A stretch of 64,000 bases of DNA from JBHEBG01 sp046557915. GTDB taxonomy: Bacteria; Bacteroidota; Bacteroidia; Flavobacteriales; Flavobacteriaceae. Positions 34,436-43,246 of the stretch are shown one piece after another. Numbering within the stretch: position 1 is the stretch's first letter; each line of letters opens with the position of its first letter. Made by a program: the position numbers and the translations under genes. A model generated the notes under the pieces. It saw only the letters and a list, made by a program, of their open reading frames with translations. It searched no databases and was not told the origin of the DNA. The stretch lies in the NCBI RefSeq assembly GCF_046557915.1, contig NZ_JBHEBG010000003.1, positions 124,001-188,000 on the forward strand, in the 5' to 3' direction.

Positions 34436-34584
34436 GCTGGTTTATTTTTGATAAAAATAGGGTAATTTTAGTTAAAAGTAAATTTACTTTTTTCCGAGTT
34501 GTACTATTTAAAATTGTACACTTTCTCCCAGGATATAAAAGCAAAGTGCAGTTCCATTCCATACACTATGGTTGTCTTTTTATA

Positions 34585-34592
34585 TATCTTTG
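34585..34592 (+). promoter_or_regulatory. -7 promoter box of queE
   Basis: TATCTTTG is an exact TAnnTTTG only 4 bp before the ATG at 34597. The transcript would begin at or within a few bases of that ATG, so either translation is leaderless or it starts at the in-frame ATG at 34615. Confidence 0.55.
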
Positions 34593-34596
34593 CAAA

Positions 34597-35229
34597 ATGA
34601 TTACAGATGAAGTAATGACATTAGTGGATAAAGGGCTAATGCTTCCTCTTATGGAGGAGTTTTATACCATTCAGGGCGAAGGATATCATAAGGGTACCGC
34701 GGCCTATTTTATACGCGTGGGCGGCTGTGATGTAGGCTGCCATTGGTGTGACGTAAAAGAAAGTTGGAATGCAGGCACGCATCCCCCCACAGATGTGGAG
34801 AGCATTGTACACAATGCCGCAAAATATTCGGATACCATTGTTGTTACAGGCGGGGAACCCCTTACCTGGGATATGGAACCATTGACCAAGGCGTTAAAGG
34901 CCAAAAACCTAAATACCCATATTGAAACTTCAGGTGCCTACCCGTTAACGGGAGAGTGGGATTGGATTTGTCTTTCTCCAAAAAAGAACAAATTGCCCGA
35001 AGGATTAATTTACAAAAAGGCACATGAGCTTAAAGTAATTGTCTATAACAAGCACGATTTGATTTTTGCCGAAGAACAGGCAGCCCTTTTAAATGCCGAG
35101 TGTATCTTATATCTTCAGCCAGAATGGAGCGTCCGCGAAAAGGTTATCCCAATGATCGTGGATTATGTTATGGAACACCCACAGTGGAAAGTATCGCTAC
35201 AAACCCATAAATACTTGAATATCCCTTAG
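34597..35229 (+). CDS. queE: 7-carboxy-7-deazaguanine synthase
   Basis: 210 residues from the ATG at 34597; the reading frame extends to 34546 but the promoter lies inside that extension. MEEFYTIQGEG is the QueE opening motif and GGCDVGCHWCD holds the radical-SAM cluster Cys44, Cys48 and Cys51 (CxxxCxxC). VVTGGEPL and HIETSGAYP follow. It converts CPH4 to CDG in the queuosine precursor pathway. No other que gene is in the window. Confidence 0.93.
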   Translation: MITDEVMTLVDKGLMLPLMEEFYTIQGEGYHKGTAAYFIRVGGCDVGCHWCDVKESWNAGTHPPTDVESIVHNAAKYSDTIVVTGGEPLTWDMEPLTKALKAKNLNTHIETSGAYPLTGEWDWICLSPKKNKLPEGLIYKKAHELKVIVYNKHDLIFAEEQAALLNAECILYLQPEWSVREKVIPMIVDYVMEHPQWKVSLQTHKYLNIP

Positions 35230-35332
35230 ACTTGGATGGTTTACAGTAAACAGTTGGCAACAACCAATTGTCAATAAATAGGGCTTAGCAAATAATTACC
35301 AATCGATTAGTGTGTATCAGGTATATCGATGC

Positions 35333-36130
35333 CTAACGACCTCCGTTGGCTTGCAGGTCCAAAATACATTCTGGATCCAAAACTGGGGTGGCAGCCAATC
35401 CTTTAGATGCCATGCTCTCCAAACGGTTCATCATACTACCACCGAATTGTAGTTCGGCTTGCATAAGACAATCCGGTACGTTACAATGACTTTCCGCATC
35501 TGGATCTTCATGATTATTTACCATAGGGGTTCCCAAATTTACGAGACCGAACAAATGACCAAATTCATGATTTAAAGTAGCTGTTTCTATATCTGAAACC
35601 GAAATTATATTGCTTCTACTTGCCAAATTTCTTATGGTAGACTCATAAATGATCATAGAGGTATTTCTATACACGGCACCTAAGGTTACCAAGCCTTCCC
35701 CCTCGTCATCATCATCCGCTGGCGCATCTGCAAAGTAAATATAGACTGCCAATGTGGTACCTTCATTATAGGCTGTTCTGTTTTCGTTTTCCAAATCTGC
35801 AATTTCTTCCAAAATTAGCGTCTCCTCATTGGGTGAGGCTAATTCAAGAAACGATACATCTACACTTGTTTTAAAAGTACGGGACCTAAGAAATATCTCA
35901 AACGCGTCCATTGTGGTTTCAGTAGGTCTAAACCCTTGCACATAGGCAACTTCAATATGTAGGCTATCAAAATTGTCGTTGGACAATAAATCGTTGGCAG
36001 AGTCTCCTGTTGCCAAAAGATTAGCGGACTTGTCAATTGTCTGCGGAGTTGGTCCGTCATTGGAATCTTTGGAACACCCTAAAACAAAAACTAATAACAA
36101 TATCCAGGGTAAGGCATTTACTTTTTTCAT
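35333..36130 (-). CDS. Metzincin-like membrane metalloprotease lipoprotein
   Basis: 265 residues. The signal peptide ends in a lipobox LGC (Cys19), followed by a low-complexity linker. The zinc motif is HEFGHLFGLVN near 190-200, followed by HCNVPDCLMQAEL, whose Met may form a Met-turn. Classical metzincins have HExxHxxGxxH/D; here the last position is Asn, so the third ligand must differ or be weaker. Two Cys flank the Met region and may form a disulfide. Probably surface or periplasmic; substrate unknown. It converges with queE. Confidence 0.82.
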   Translation of the reverse strand: MKKVNALPWILLLVFVLGCSKDSNDGPTPQTIDKSANLLATGDSANDLLSNDNFDSLHIEVAYVQGFRPTETTMDAFEIFLRSRTFKTSVDVSFLELASPNEETLILEEIADLENENRTAYNEGTTLAVYIYFADAPADDDDEGEGLVTLGAVYRNTSMIIYESTIRNLASRSNIISVSDIETATLNHEFGHLFGLVNLGTPMVNNHEDPDAESHCNVPDCLMQAELQFGGSMMNRLESMASKGLAATPVLDPECILDLQANGGR

Positions 36131-36207
36131 ATGACTTCCTTTTTTAAATCAATCTTTTGTACAACCAATAAATGGGTACCTGTTTAACGGCAAAAGTACC
36201 ACAACTA

Positions 36208-36921
36208 TTATGCCTTTAGGGTAAGTTTAGCTAAATAGTCGTAATGTTTACCCTCACATATCAGTTCACAAATTAAATTATTTGCCGTTGCCGCGCGCTG
36301 CAGCGTATTATAATCTATATATAACCATGGAAAAGCATCGCCTTTTATTCCTTTATATTGCATTGTAAATATTACCTCTCCATAATAGGCAGGTCCACTA
36401 GGAATCCAATATTCGTTCGTGTCCTCCGTACGATACATGTAAATGATATCTGAGGAGTCCAGTAAAATTTGCCCCTTGGGCTTTAGGAGGGTTTTTAGGT
36501 GCGCAAAAAAAAGATCGAGCTTGTTTAACTTACCCACTATACCTATACCGTTCATTAACATTAATAGGGTATTGAACCGCTGTCCTGTAAACGCATAAAT
36601 ATCGGAATGAACAACTTGGTCTATGCCTCGTAGCAAACAAGTTTCCACTGCACCTTTGGAGCTATCGAGAGCGGTAATCTTTAAATTTTTATTTTGTAAA
36701 TAGAGACTATGACTGCCGGCACCACACCCAATATCCAGTATGTTGCCGTATGAAAGTTCCATGGCTTTTTGCTCTAAAGTAGGCATGTCTTTGTAATCTC
36801 TAAAGAGATAGGGAAGAGGCATGCTGTCGTGTTCTTCCAGAGAAGAATAAGTTGCAATATCCTCGATATAGTCTCCATTTTGAAAATCGAGTAAGGCCTG
36901 CCCAAGTATATCTTTTCCCAT
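36208..36921 (-). CDS. Class I SAM-dependent methyltransferase
   Basis: 237 residues. Motif I is ILDIGCGAGSHSLYL near 72-86, motif II has ITALDSSKGAVE, and the post-I region FNTLLMLMNGIGIVGK follows. This is a cytoplasmic seven-strand methyltransferase of unknown acceptor. It stands alone, divergent from the YkgJ-family gene across 92 bp. Confidence 0.9.
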   Translation of the reverse strand: MGKDILGQALLDFQNGDYIEDIATYSSLEEHDSMPLPYLFRDYKDMPTLEQKAMELSYGNILDIGCGAGSHSLYLQNKNLKITALDSSKGAVETCLLRGIDQVVHSDIYAFTGQRFNTLLMLMNGIGIVGKLNKLDLFFAHLKTLLKPKGQILLDSSDIIYMYRTEDTNEYWIPSGPAYYGEVIFTMQYKGIKGDAFPWLYIDYNTLQRAATANNLICELICEGKHYDYLAKLTLKA

Positions 36922-37013
36922 AGTGCTATTAATGCAATGTAAATGTCTGTCTTTATTTGTTTTCTAACAAGTATGATTACCTAATGTAACAAGTATTGTA
37001 ACTTAGAGGCGTT

Positions 37014-37505
37014 ATGGAAAAAAGGTTAGGAGAGCTCCCTCAAAAAGCTAGGGAGAAACATAAAGAGAATAAAAAGTTCTTTACTAAACTTAAAAGAAAG
37101 CCCCCGAAGAATTTGGATTACCTTATGCAGGAACTGCATACGGAGGAGTTCGAAAAAACGGACTGCCTTACCTGCGCCAATTGCTGCAAAACTACAGGCC
37201 CGCTTTTTACCCAAGCCGATATAGCCAGAATATCCAAACATTTAAGACAAAAACCCCAGCAGTTTGTAGCACAATATCTTCGCGTTGATGAGGAAAACGA
37301 TCATGTGTTAAAGCAGGTGCCCTGTACTTTTCTCGATGCAGAAAACCAATGTTACATCTATGATGTTCGTCCCAAGGCTTGCAGGGAGTTTCCCCATACA
37401 GATCGAAAAAAGTTTCACCAAATTGGAAACCTCACCCTTAAAAATGTAGCTATCTGCCCTGCTGCCTTTAACATAGTGGAGGCCATGAAACAACGTTTGA
37501 AATAA
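37014..37505 (+). CDS. YkgJ family cysteine cluster protein
   Basis: 163 residues. The Cys cluster is DCLTCANCCKTTGP near 54-67, then VPCTFLDAENQCYIYDVRPKACREFPH near 101-127 and a last Cys in AICPAAF. Family members are thought to bind zinc or an Fe-S centre; the exact role is unsettled. The basic N-terminus (KAREKHKENKKF) may bind nucleic acid. The sterol-desaturase-like gene follows 40 bp later on the same strand. Confidence 0.88.
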   Translation: MEKRLGELPQKAREKHKENKKFFTKLKRKPPKNLDYLMQELHTEEFEKTDCLTCANCCKTTGPLFTQADIARISKHLRQKPQQFVAQYLRVDEENDHVLKQVPCTFLDAENQCYIYDVRPKACREFPHTDRKKFHQIGNLTLKNVAICPAAFNIVEAMKQRLK

Positions 37506-37545
37506 TGGGGCCAAACTTGATAAAATTGACGGTATAGCCTATATT

Positions 37546-38388
37546 GTGGACATGGAAGCTATTTTAAACTATTTTGAAACCATTCCTTCGTCCCATAGAA
37601 GTATCTTATTGGTTTTTGGGATTACCTTTTTTTGGTTGTTGGAAGGGGTCGTACCACTCTTTAAGTTCAATTATAAAAAGTGGCGCCATGCTTTGCCCAA
37701 CTTATTCTTTACACTCACTACCGTTATTATAAATTTTGCCTTGGCCTTTTTACTCCTTAAAACTGCCGATTGGACCGCGGCCAATAACTTTGGGATAATA
37801 AATTGGCTGACCCTGCCGTTGTGGGCCTATATAATTTTGGGCGTTCTGTTATTAGATTTTATAGGAGCCTATCTGGCACACCTGGTAGAGCATAAGGTAA
37901 AACCATTATGGATGATTCATTTGGTGCACCATACCGATCATAATGTAGATACCACTACGGCCAATAGGCACCATCCACTAGAAAGCGTTATCCGATTTGC
38001 ATTTACGCTTTTCGGGGTATACCTTATTGGTACACCCATAGGAATAGTGATGCTATATCAATCCATGTCATTGGTGGCGACCCAATTTGGCCATGCCAAT
38101 ATTAAACTACCGAGGAAAGTAGACGAGGTACTTAGTTGGGTCATTGTTTCTCCAGACATGCATAAAGTACACCATCATTACAAATTACCATATACAGATA
38201 GTAATTATGGGAACATTTTTGCCATTTGGGACAGGATTTTTGGCACATTTATGAAGTTCGATAGGGAGGCTATAGTTTATGGGGTGGATACTTTTCCTGA
38301 TGAAAAGCAGAATGGCAGTATCGCAGGTCTTTTAAAGCAACCTTTTCATAAGTATAGAAAGCCTACCACCATGAAGGGGGAAGGCTAA
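37546..38388 (+). CDS. Sterol desaturase/fatty acid hydroxylase family protein
   Basis: 280 residues with four or more TM segments between about 20 and 180. The histidine boxes of membrane di-iron enzymes are present: HLVEHK, HLVHHTDHN, NRHHP and HKVHHHYKLP. These enzymes hydroxylate or desaturate lipids or carotenoids in the membrane. Substrate unknown. The start could also be the ATG at 37552. It converges with the NamZ-like gene. Confidence 0.9.
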   Translation: MDMEAILNYFETIPSSHRSILLVFGITFFWLLEGVVPLFKFNYKKWRHALPNLFFTLTTVIINFALAFLLLKTADWTAANNFGIINWLTLPLWAYIILGVLLLDFIGAYLAHLVEHKVKPLWMIHLVHHTDHNVDTTTANRHHPLESVIRFAFTLFGVYLIGTPIGIVMLYQSMSLVATQFGHANIKLPRKVDEVLSWVIVSPDMHKVHHHYKLPYTDSNYGNIFAIWDRIFGTFMKFDREAIVYGVDTFPDEKQNGSIAGLLKQPFHKYRKPTTMKGEG

Positions 38389-38416
38389 AACATCAATGCT
38401 AAGGAGGCGTACGCTT

Positions 38417-39658
38417 CTAATCGTACAGCAAATATTTTTGCCTTATTTTGTTGAAAGTGGAAAGGTCTTGCTGCCATGAGGCTCTTATAGCTTCTTCTGA
38501 AAGACCCGCTTCTATCTGTTTTTGAAGCTTGTCCGTACCCGCATGTTTGGTAAAAGAAGCGGTTCTAAAAAAAAGACTCTTATCCGTAGTATTTTTATAG
38601 GCATCCAAAATCCAACTTAGATTTACACTATTCACTGTAGGATGCGAGGATAGGTCTACCCCAAAGCAAACTTTGCCTTCTTGTTTGGGATGCTTGGATC
38701 CAAAATTGGGCTGGGGCACATAGCGGAATTGGTATTGCGTACTATCTAAAAAGGGAGCTCCGTAGCGTTGAAATTGATATTCCGTTCCCCTTCCGGCATT
38801 TACGTGGGTACCTTCAAATAATCCCATACCGGGATATAAATTTATGGCGGTATCACTTGGTAAATTTGGAGAAGGTCTTATCGGTAAGCTGTAGGGAGTT
38901 TTATGGGTGTAGTTTTTTAAGGTTATTACCTGTAAATCCGCTTTTACGCCATTTTCCAACCAACCTTCCTTATTAATCATTTGTGCATATTCTCCAATGG
39001 TCATTCCATATACCAAGGGTATGGTATTCAACCCCAAAAAACTGGTATTCTCTGCTTCCATGGTAGGTCCGTCCACGTAATGACCATTGGGATTGGGGCG
39101 GTCTAAAACCATTACGGCCACCTTTTGTGCGGCACAGGCTTCCATAACCAGTTGCAGCGTAGCAATATATGTGTAGAAGCGGACCCCAACATCCTGAATG
39201 TCGAAAATTACCACATCCAACCCTCTTAGTTGCTCTTCAGAGGGTTTTCTGTTACTTCCATAAAGCGATATCAATGGAAGTCCGGTCTTAGTGTCCACGC
39301 CGTCTAAAACAGCCTCTCCGGCATCTGCCTGGCCCCTAAAACCATGTTCAGGAGCAAAAACGGTTTTTATATCAACCTCTAAAGCAAGCAACGAATCTAC
39401 CAAATGAACATAGCCCGTGGTTTCTTTAAGGACCACACTGGTCTGGTTAGCTACAATACCCACTTTTTTATTTTTTAATAGCGGTAGATACGTTTCCATT
39501 CTGTTGGCACCCAAAACTATGGGTTCGTTATTTGTTGAAGCCTTTTGTGCAGTGGCAAGTTCCTTTCCTTTTTTGGTATTATCCACTCTATTTCCACAGG
39601 ATGATGATAGTATTAAACATATCATAAGGGCAACTGCCTTAAGATGGTGGCGATTCAA
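38417..39658 (-). CDS. DUF1343/NamZ-like exo-beta-N-acetylmuramidase lipoprotein
   Basis: 413 residues from a TTG at 39658 (MNRHHLKAVALMICL, lipobox SSSC). The frame is also open to ATGs at 39748 and 39802, but those would bury the signal peptide about 30-50 residues in and run across the promoter of the divergent permease gene. DUF1343 landmarks: GIVANQTSV, FAPEHGFRG, LDVVIFDIQDVGVRFYTY, LDRPNPN, YPGMGLFEGTHVNAGRGTE. NamZ-type enzymes release N-acetylmuramic acid from muropeptide ends, for peptidoglycan recycling or scavenging. Confidence 0.9.
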   Translation of the reverse strand: MNRHHLKAVALMICLILSSSCGNRVDNTKKGKELATAQKASTNNEPIVLGANRMETYLPLLKNKKVGIVANQTSVVLKETTGYVHLVDSLLALEVDIKTVFAPEHGFRGQADAGEAVLDGVDTKTGLPLISLYGSNRKPSEEQLRGLDVVIFDIQDVGVRFYTYIATLQLVMEACAAQKVAVMVLDRPNPNGHYVDGPTMEAENTSFLGLNTIPLVYGMTIGEYAQMINKEGWLENGVKADLQVITLKNYTHKTPYSLPIRPSPNLPSDTAINLYPGMGLFEGTHVNAGRGTEYQFQRYGAPFLDSTQYQFRYVPQPNFGSKHPKQEGKVCFGVDLSSHPTVNSVNLSWILDAYKNTTDKSLFFRTASFTKHAGTDKLQKQIEAGLSEEAIRASWQQDLSTFNKIRQKYLLYD

Positions 39659-39720
39659 AAAATTGCTTCGTATTTTGGAGTTGGTGTTTGAAAAAAAAGA
39701 CGAATACCGGATGAAAACTG

Positions 39721-39728
39721 TACTTTTG
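39721..39728 (+). promoter_or_regulatory. -7 promoter box of the FtsX-like permease gene
   Basis: TACTTTTG fits TAnnTTTG and lies 23 bp before the TTG start at 39752. It sits inside the possible 5' extension of the divergent NamZ-like frame and so argues for the shorter version of that gene. Confidence 0.55.
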
Positions 39729-39751
39729 GAATTGAATAAAAAGACCATCGA

Positions 39752-40993
39752 TTGAATTTTGAATATTTTGTAGCAAAACGCCTTATAAAGGGTAAGGAGC
39801 ATAAAATTAGCATTTCTGCCCCAATTATTAAAATAGCTATTGCAGCTATTTCGTTGGGGATAATCATGATGTTGGTTGCTATTGCCACAGGAGTAGGCCT
39901 AAAACACAAAGTACGGGAAAAAGTTGCTGCCTTCAACGGACATATTCAAATTTACAATTACGACAACAATACTTCCGATGTTTCTGTAGTACCCGTATCA
40001 ACCGAACAGGATTTCTACCCAAAATTTACGGAAATAGAAGACATTTTGCATGTGCAAGCAGTGGCGAGTAAAGGCGGAATCATACGAACCGAGGATACTT
40101 TTGAAGGAATTATTGCCAAGGGCGTAGGGAAAGATTACAAATGGGACGTTTTTAAGGAATACTTGGTCGATGGCCGATTGCCAGATTACAGTGGTGAGCT
40201 TAATGATGAGGTAATGATTTCTAGGAGCATGTCGAGCAGATTACAACTTTTCACGGGAGATTCGTTTTTTACCTTTTTTTTGAAGGACGACGATGCTGCT
40301 AAAACACCGAATAAACGTAATTTCAACGTTGTAGGTATTTACGATAGCGGATTTGAAGAGTTTGATCGCACCTATGTTTTTGTTGATATCAGGCATATTC
40401 AGCGTATGAATAAATGGGAAAGCGATCAGGTAGGGAATTTTGAGGTATTTCTGGAAGATTTTGAGGCTATAGACCAAAAAAGCAATGAAATTTACGGAAA
40501 AACACTATCTACATTGGACACGCAGAATATTAAGAATAAATATTACAGAATATTCGAATGGATCGGTCTCTTCGATTTTAATATTGCGCTGATTATTGGT
40601 ATTATGATCATTGTGGGGGGCATCAATATGATTACAGCACTTTTAGTACTCATATTAGAACGTACGCAGATGATCGGAATCCTAAAGGCATTGGGTTCGT
40701 CTAACTGGAGTATCCGCAAGGTCTTTCTTTACAATGCGGCCTACCTCATCGGAATAGGCTTGTTTTGGGGCAATGTTATAGGATTGGGATTTCTATGGAT
40801 GCAACACAAGTATCGCTTGTTTAAATTTCCGAACCCCGAAGAATACTACATAGATTACGTACCTGTTTATATAGATCCCATTACGGTACTTCTTCTCAAT
40901 ATCGGCGTTCTTGTCCTATGTATGCTGATGTTGTTGTTGCCTTCCTATATTATCACCAGGATAACCCCGGTTAAGGCTATAAAGTTTGAATAA
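39752..40993 (+). CDS. FtsX/LolE-like ABC transporter permease
   Basis: 413 residues starting at TTG, because MNFEYFVAKRLI is the usual N-terminus of this group and no ATG is available. One TM segment lies near 28-50 (IIKIAIAAISLGIIMMLVAIATGVGL), then a large periplasmic MacB-like domain to about 270, then three TM segments (IALIIGIMIIVGGINMI, YNAAYLIGIGLFWGN, LLLNIGVLVLCMLMLL). It ends with VKAIKFE. The family includes lipoprotein-releasing permeases; the ATPase partner is not adjacent. Confidence 0.9.
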   Translation: MNFEYFVAKRLIKGKEHKISISAPIIKIAIAAISLGIIMMLVAIATGVGLKHKVREKVAAFNGHIQIYNYDNNTSDVSVVPVSTEQDFYPKFTEIEDILHVQAVASKGGIIRTEDTFEGIIAKGVGKDYKWDVFKEYLVDGRLPDYSGELNDEVMISRSMSSRLQLFTGDSFFTFFLKDDDAAKTPNKRNFNVVGIYDSGFEEFDRTYVFVDIRHIQRMNKWESDQVGNFEVFLEDFEAIDQKSNEIYGKTLSTLDTQNIKNKYYRIFEWIGLFDFNIALIIGIMIIVGGINMITALLVLILERTQMIGILKALGSSNWSIRKVFLYNAAYLIGIGLFWGNVIGLGFLWMQHKYRLFKFPNPEEYYIDYVPVYIDPITVLLLNIGVLVLCMLMLLLPSYIITRITPVKAIKFE

Positions 40994-41042
40994 CGGTTTC
41001 CTTAAAAGGTAGTTATACTTTTCTTTATTCTTATACAAAAGC

Positions 41043-41050
41043 TATCTTTG
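41043..41050 (+). promoter_or_regulatory. -7 promoter box of the cystathionine beta-synthase-like gene
   Basis: TATCTTTG is an exact TAnnTTTG, 8 bp before the ATG at 41059. The leader is expected to be only a few bases. Confidence 0.6.
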
Positions 41051-41058
41051 CCCAATAT

Positions 41059-42420
41059 ATGGAATACGCAAAAAATATACTGGAGACCATAGGCAATACG
41101 CCTCTTGTTAAACTCAATAAACTTACAGCAGAACTCCCCTGTTTGGTGTTGGCAAAGTACGAGACTTTTAACCCAGGGAATTCCGTTAAAGATCGGATGG
41201 CTTTGCAAATGGTTGTAGATGCCGAGGATGCAGGTGTTTTAAAACCGGGAGGGACAATTATTGAAGGTACCTCTGGTAATACTGGTATGGGGTTGGCCCT
41301 GGCTGCCGTTATCAAAGGATATAAAATGATTTGCGTAATAAGCGATAAACAGTCCAAGGAAAAGGTAGATATCCTTAAGGCCATGGGCAGTGAGGTTTAT
41401 GTGTGTCCTACAGACGTTTCACCAGAAGACCCGCGGAGCTATTATTCCACGGCTAGAAGGCTAGCCCAAGAAATCCCGAATTCTTGGTATGTAAACCAAT
41501 ATGATAACCCTTCCAATACAAAGGCGCACTATATAAGCACCGGACCCGAAATTTGGGAGCAGACCAAAGGAAAAGTGACCCATTTTGTGGTAGGCGTCGG
41601 TACGGGAGGTACCATTTCCGGAGTTGGATCATTTCTAAAAGAGCAAAACTCAAATGTAAAAGTCTGGGGAATAGACACTTATGGTTCAGTTTTTAAGAAA
41701 TATCACGAGACAGGAATCTTTGATGAGAATGAAATCTACCCCTATATAACAGAAGGAATAGGGGAGGACATCTTACCCAAAAACGTTAATTTCGATGTCA
41801 TCGATGGGTTTACCAAAGTAACGGATAAGGATGCGGCGATATATACCCAGCGCTTGGCGAAGGAAGAAGGGATGTTTTTAGGCAACTCGGCAGGGGCAGC
41901 TGTAAAAGGACTGCTTCAGCTAAAAGAGCATTTTAGTAAGGACGATGTAGTGGTGGTACTATTCCATGATCATGGAAGTCGCTATGTAGGCAAAATGTTC
42001 AACGATGATTGGATGCGTAACAGGGGCTTCTTGGAAGATAAAGTTACCAAAGCTTTGGATTTGGCAAAAAGCCATGAAGATTTGCCCTTGGTAACGGTTA
42101 AAACCGAGGAATTGGTAATGCATGCCATTGAACGAATGAAAAACAACAACATATCACAAATTCCTGTGGAAGATGTAAACGGATTTGTAGGTTCGGTAGA
42201 TGAAGCCATTTTGTTCCGTGCCATTATGGAGGATGGTGAAATTACGTCGAGGCCAATAAAAGAAGTAATGCAAAAACCGTTTCCGATTGTAGACAGAAAC
42301 ACTTCTATAGATGAGGTGGCCAAGTTAATAAATAGGGACAATCAGGCCGTATTGGTAGGTTTGGATGATGAAAAATACCAAATCATTACCAAATATGATA
42401 TTATAAGTGCCTTACATTAA
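41059..42420 (+). CDS. PLP-dependent cystathionine beta-synthase-like enzyme
   Basis: 453 residues. The catalytic domain has the PLP lysine in NPGNSVKDRMA (Lys44), the substrate loop EGTSGNTGMGLA near 72-83, and GVGTGGTISGVG for phosphate binding. The C-terminal 115 residues form a pair of CBS domains (ISQIPVEDVNGFVG, VAKLINRDNQAVLVG). This arrangement is that of cystathionine beta-synthase rather than plain cysteine synthase. It joins serine and homocysteine or makes H2S. A possible link to the sulfur genes at 45342-49351 is inferred only. Confidence 0.9.
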   Translation: MEYAKNILETIGNTPLVKLNKLTAELPCLVLAKYETFNPGNSVKDRMALQMVVDAEDAGVLKPGGTIIEGTSGNTGMGLALAAVIKGYKMICVISDKQSKEKVDILKAMGSEVYVCPTDVSPEDPRSYYSTARRLAQEIPNSWYVNQYDNPSNTKAHYISTGPEIWEQTKGKVTHFVVGVGTGGTISGVGSFLKEQNSNVKVWGIDTYGSVFKKYHETGIFDENEIYPYITEGIGEDILPKNVNFDVIDGFTKVTDKDAAIYTQRLAKEEGMFLGNSAGAAVKGLLQLKEHFSKDDVVVVLFHDHGSRYVGKMFNDDWMRNRGFLEDKVTKALDLAKSHEDLPLVTVKTEELVMHAIERMKNNNISQIPVEDVNGFVGSVDEAILFRAIMEDGEITSRPIKEVMQKPFPIVDRNTSIDEVAKLINRDNQAVLVGLDDEKYQIITKYDIISALH

Positions 42421-42423
42421 TTA

Positions 42424-42448
42424 AAACGGTATTTTGTTATAACCGTTT
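42424..42448. terminator. Possible bidirectional terminator
   Basis: AAACGGT at 42424-42430 pairs with ACCGTTT at 42442-42448 between two convergent genes. T runs on both sides are short, so the terminator is weak by sequence. It overlaps the stop region of the SYLF gene. Confidence 0.4.
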
Positions 42449-43003
42449 AAAGGTAAATTTTTGACCTCCCACAGAGGCTTCATACATTAGTCCTCCCTTA
42501 GCCATGGTAAATACCAATACCCCTTCGGAATATTTAGCGTCGGCCGAAACACCGGAAGCAACGGCAACAGCTGATACCTGTGCCGAAAATTCTACCTTGT
42601 TGGCCTTTAATCTGCTTAGATCATCGTCGGCTTCAAAAAAGACAACCTCTCTATAGGCTTGTCCTCCTGCCTGAAAACCAATACTAATTTGCTTTAGACG
42701 TGCAGTACCAATAAGTTCGCCCTGCTGCCAAACAGCTCCGGTACCTGCTGCTGCGCCTACGCCTAGTCCTCCTTTACCCACATTGGGGAAAATAACATAA
42801 CCATAGGAAGAATTAAAAAATTCCGCCATATCCGGATCAGCCTTTAAAAAAGCAGCTTTGGCCTCCTTGGCCTCACGGATAATTTCGTTTTTTTTCTTGC
42901 TCGACTGGCCATAAGTGTTTACACACAAGAAGAATGTTGCGGCTATCAACCCTGCAATTTTAGCCGGTCTTATAATAGAAGATTTCATAGTACTGGTTAT
43001 CAA
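42437..43003 (-). CDS. SYLF-domain lipid-binding protein (Ysc84-like)
   Basis: 188 residues with a signal peptide (cleavage near TYGQ at about 33). The SYLF core is GYVIFPNVGKGGLGVGAAAGTGAVWQ near 67-92, followed by QISIGFQAGGQAYREVVFF and GVLVFTMAKGGLMYEASVGGQ. SYLF domains bind phosphoinositides or lipids in eukaryotes; in bacteria they are secreted or outer-membrane associated with unknown function. Monocistronic by position. Confidence 0.9.
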   Translation of the reverse strand: MITSTMKSSIIRPAKIAGLIAATFFLCVNTYGQSSKKKNEIIREAKEAKAAFLKADPDMAEFFNSSYGYVIFPNVGKGGLGVGAAAGTGAVWQQGELIGTARLKQISIGFQAGGQAYREVVFFEADDDLSRLKANKVEFSAQVSAVAVASGVSADAKYSEGVLVFTMAKGGLMYEASVGGQKFTFKRL

Positions 43004-43246
43004 AATTTATAATGACAAAGATATTGGACAGTAAAGAAGAAACCAATATATTTTTGGTAAAGCTATGCTAAATTTTATCTCGGAAGGAATGGGAATTTAC
43101 GGTTTTGCATACCACAATTTAAAACATTTATAAATGTCCGATGACTGGTGTTTGTATCATAAATCACGGGTGCATTAAGGATGGTTTTTACGTTACTTTT
43201 TGGTATCTTCGGCAGTGTTTATTGATACTCTAAAAACTAACCAATA

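Noticed and set aside
35240..35252. GTTTACAGTAAAC palindrome after queE
   Set aside because: No loop or T tract, and no regulator context; likely chance.
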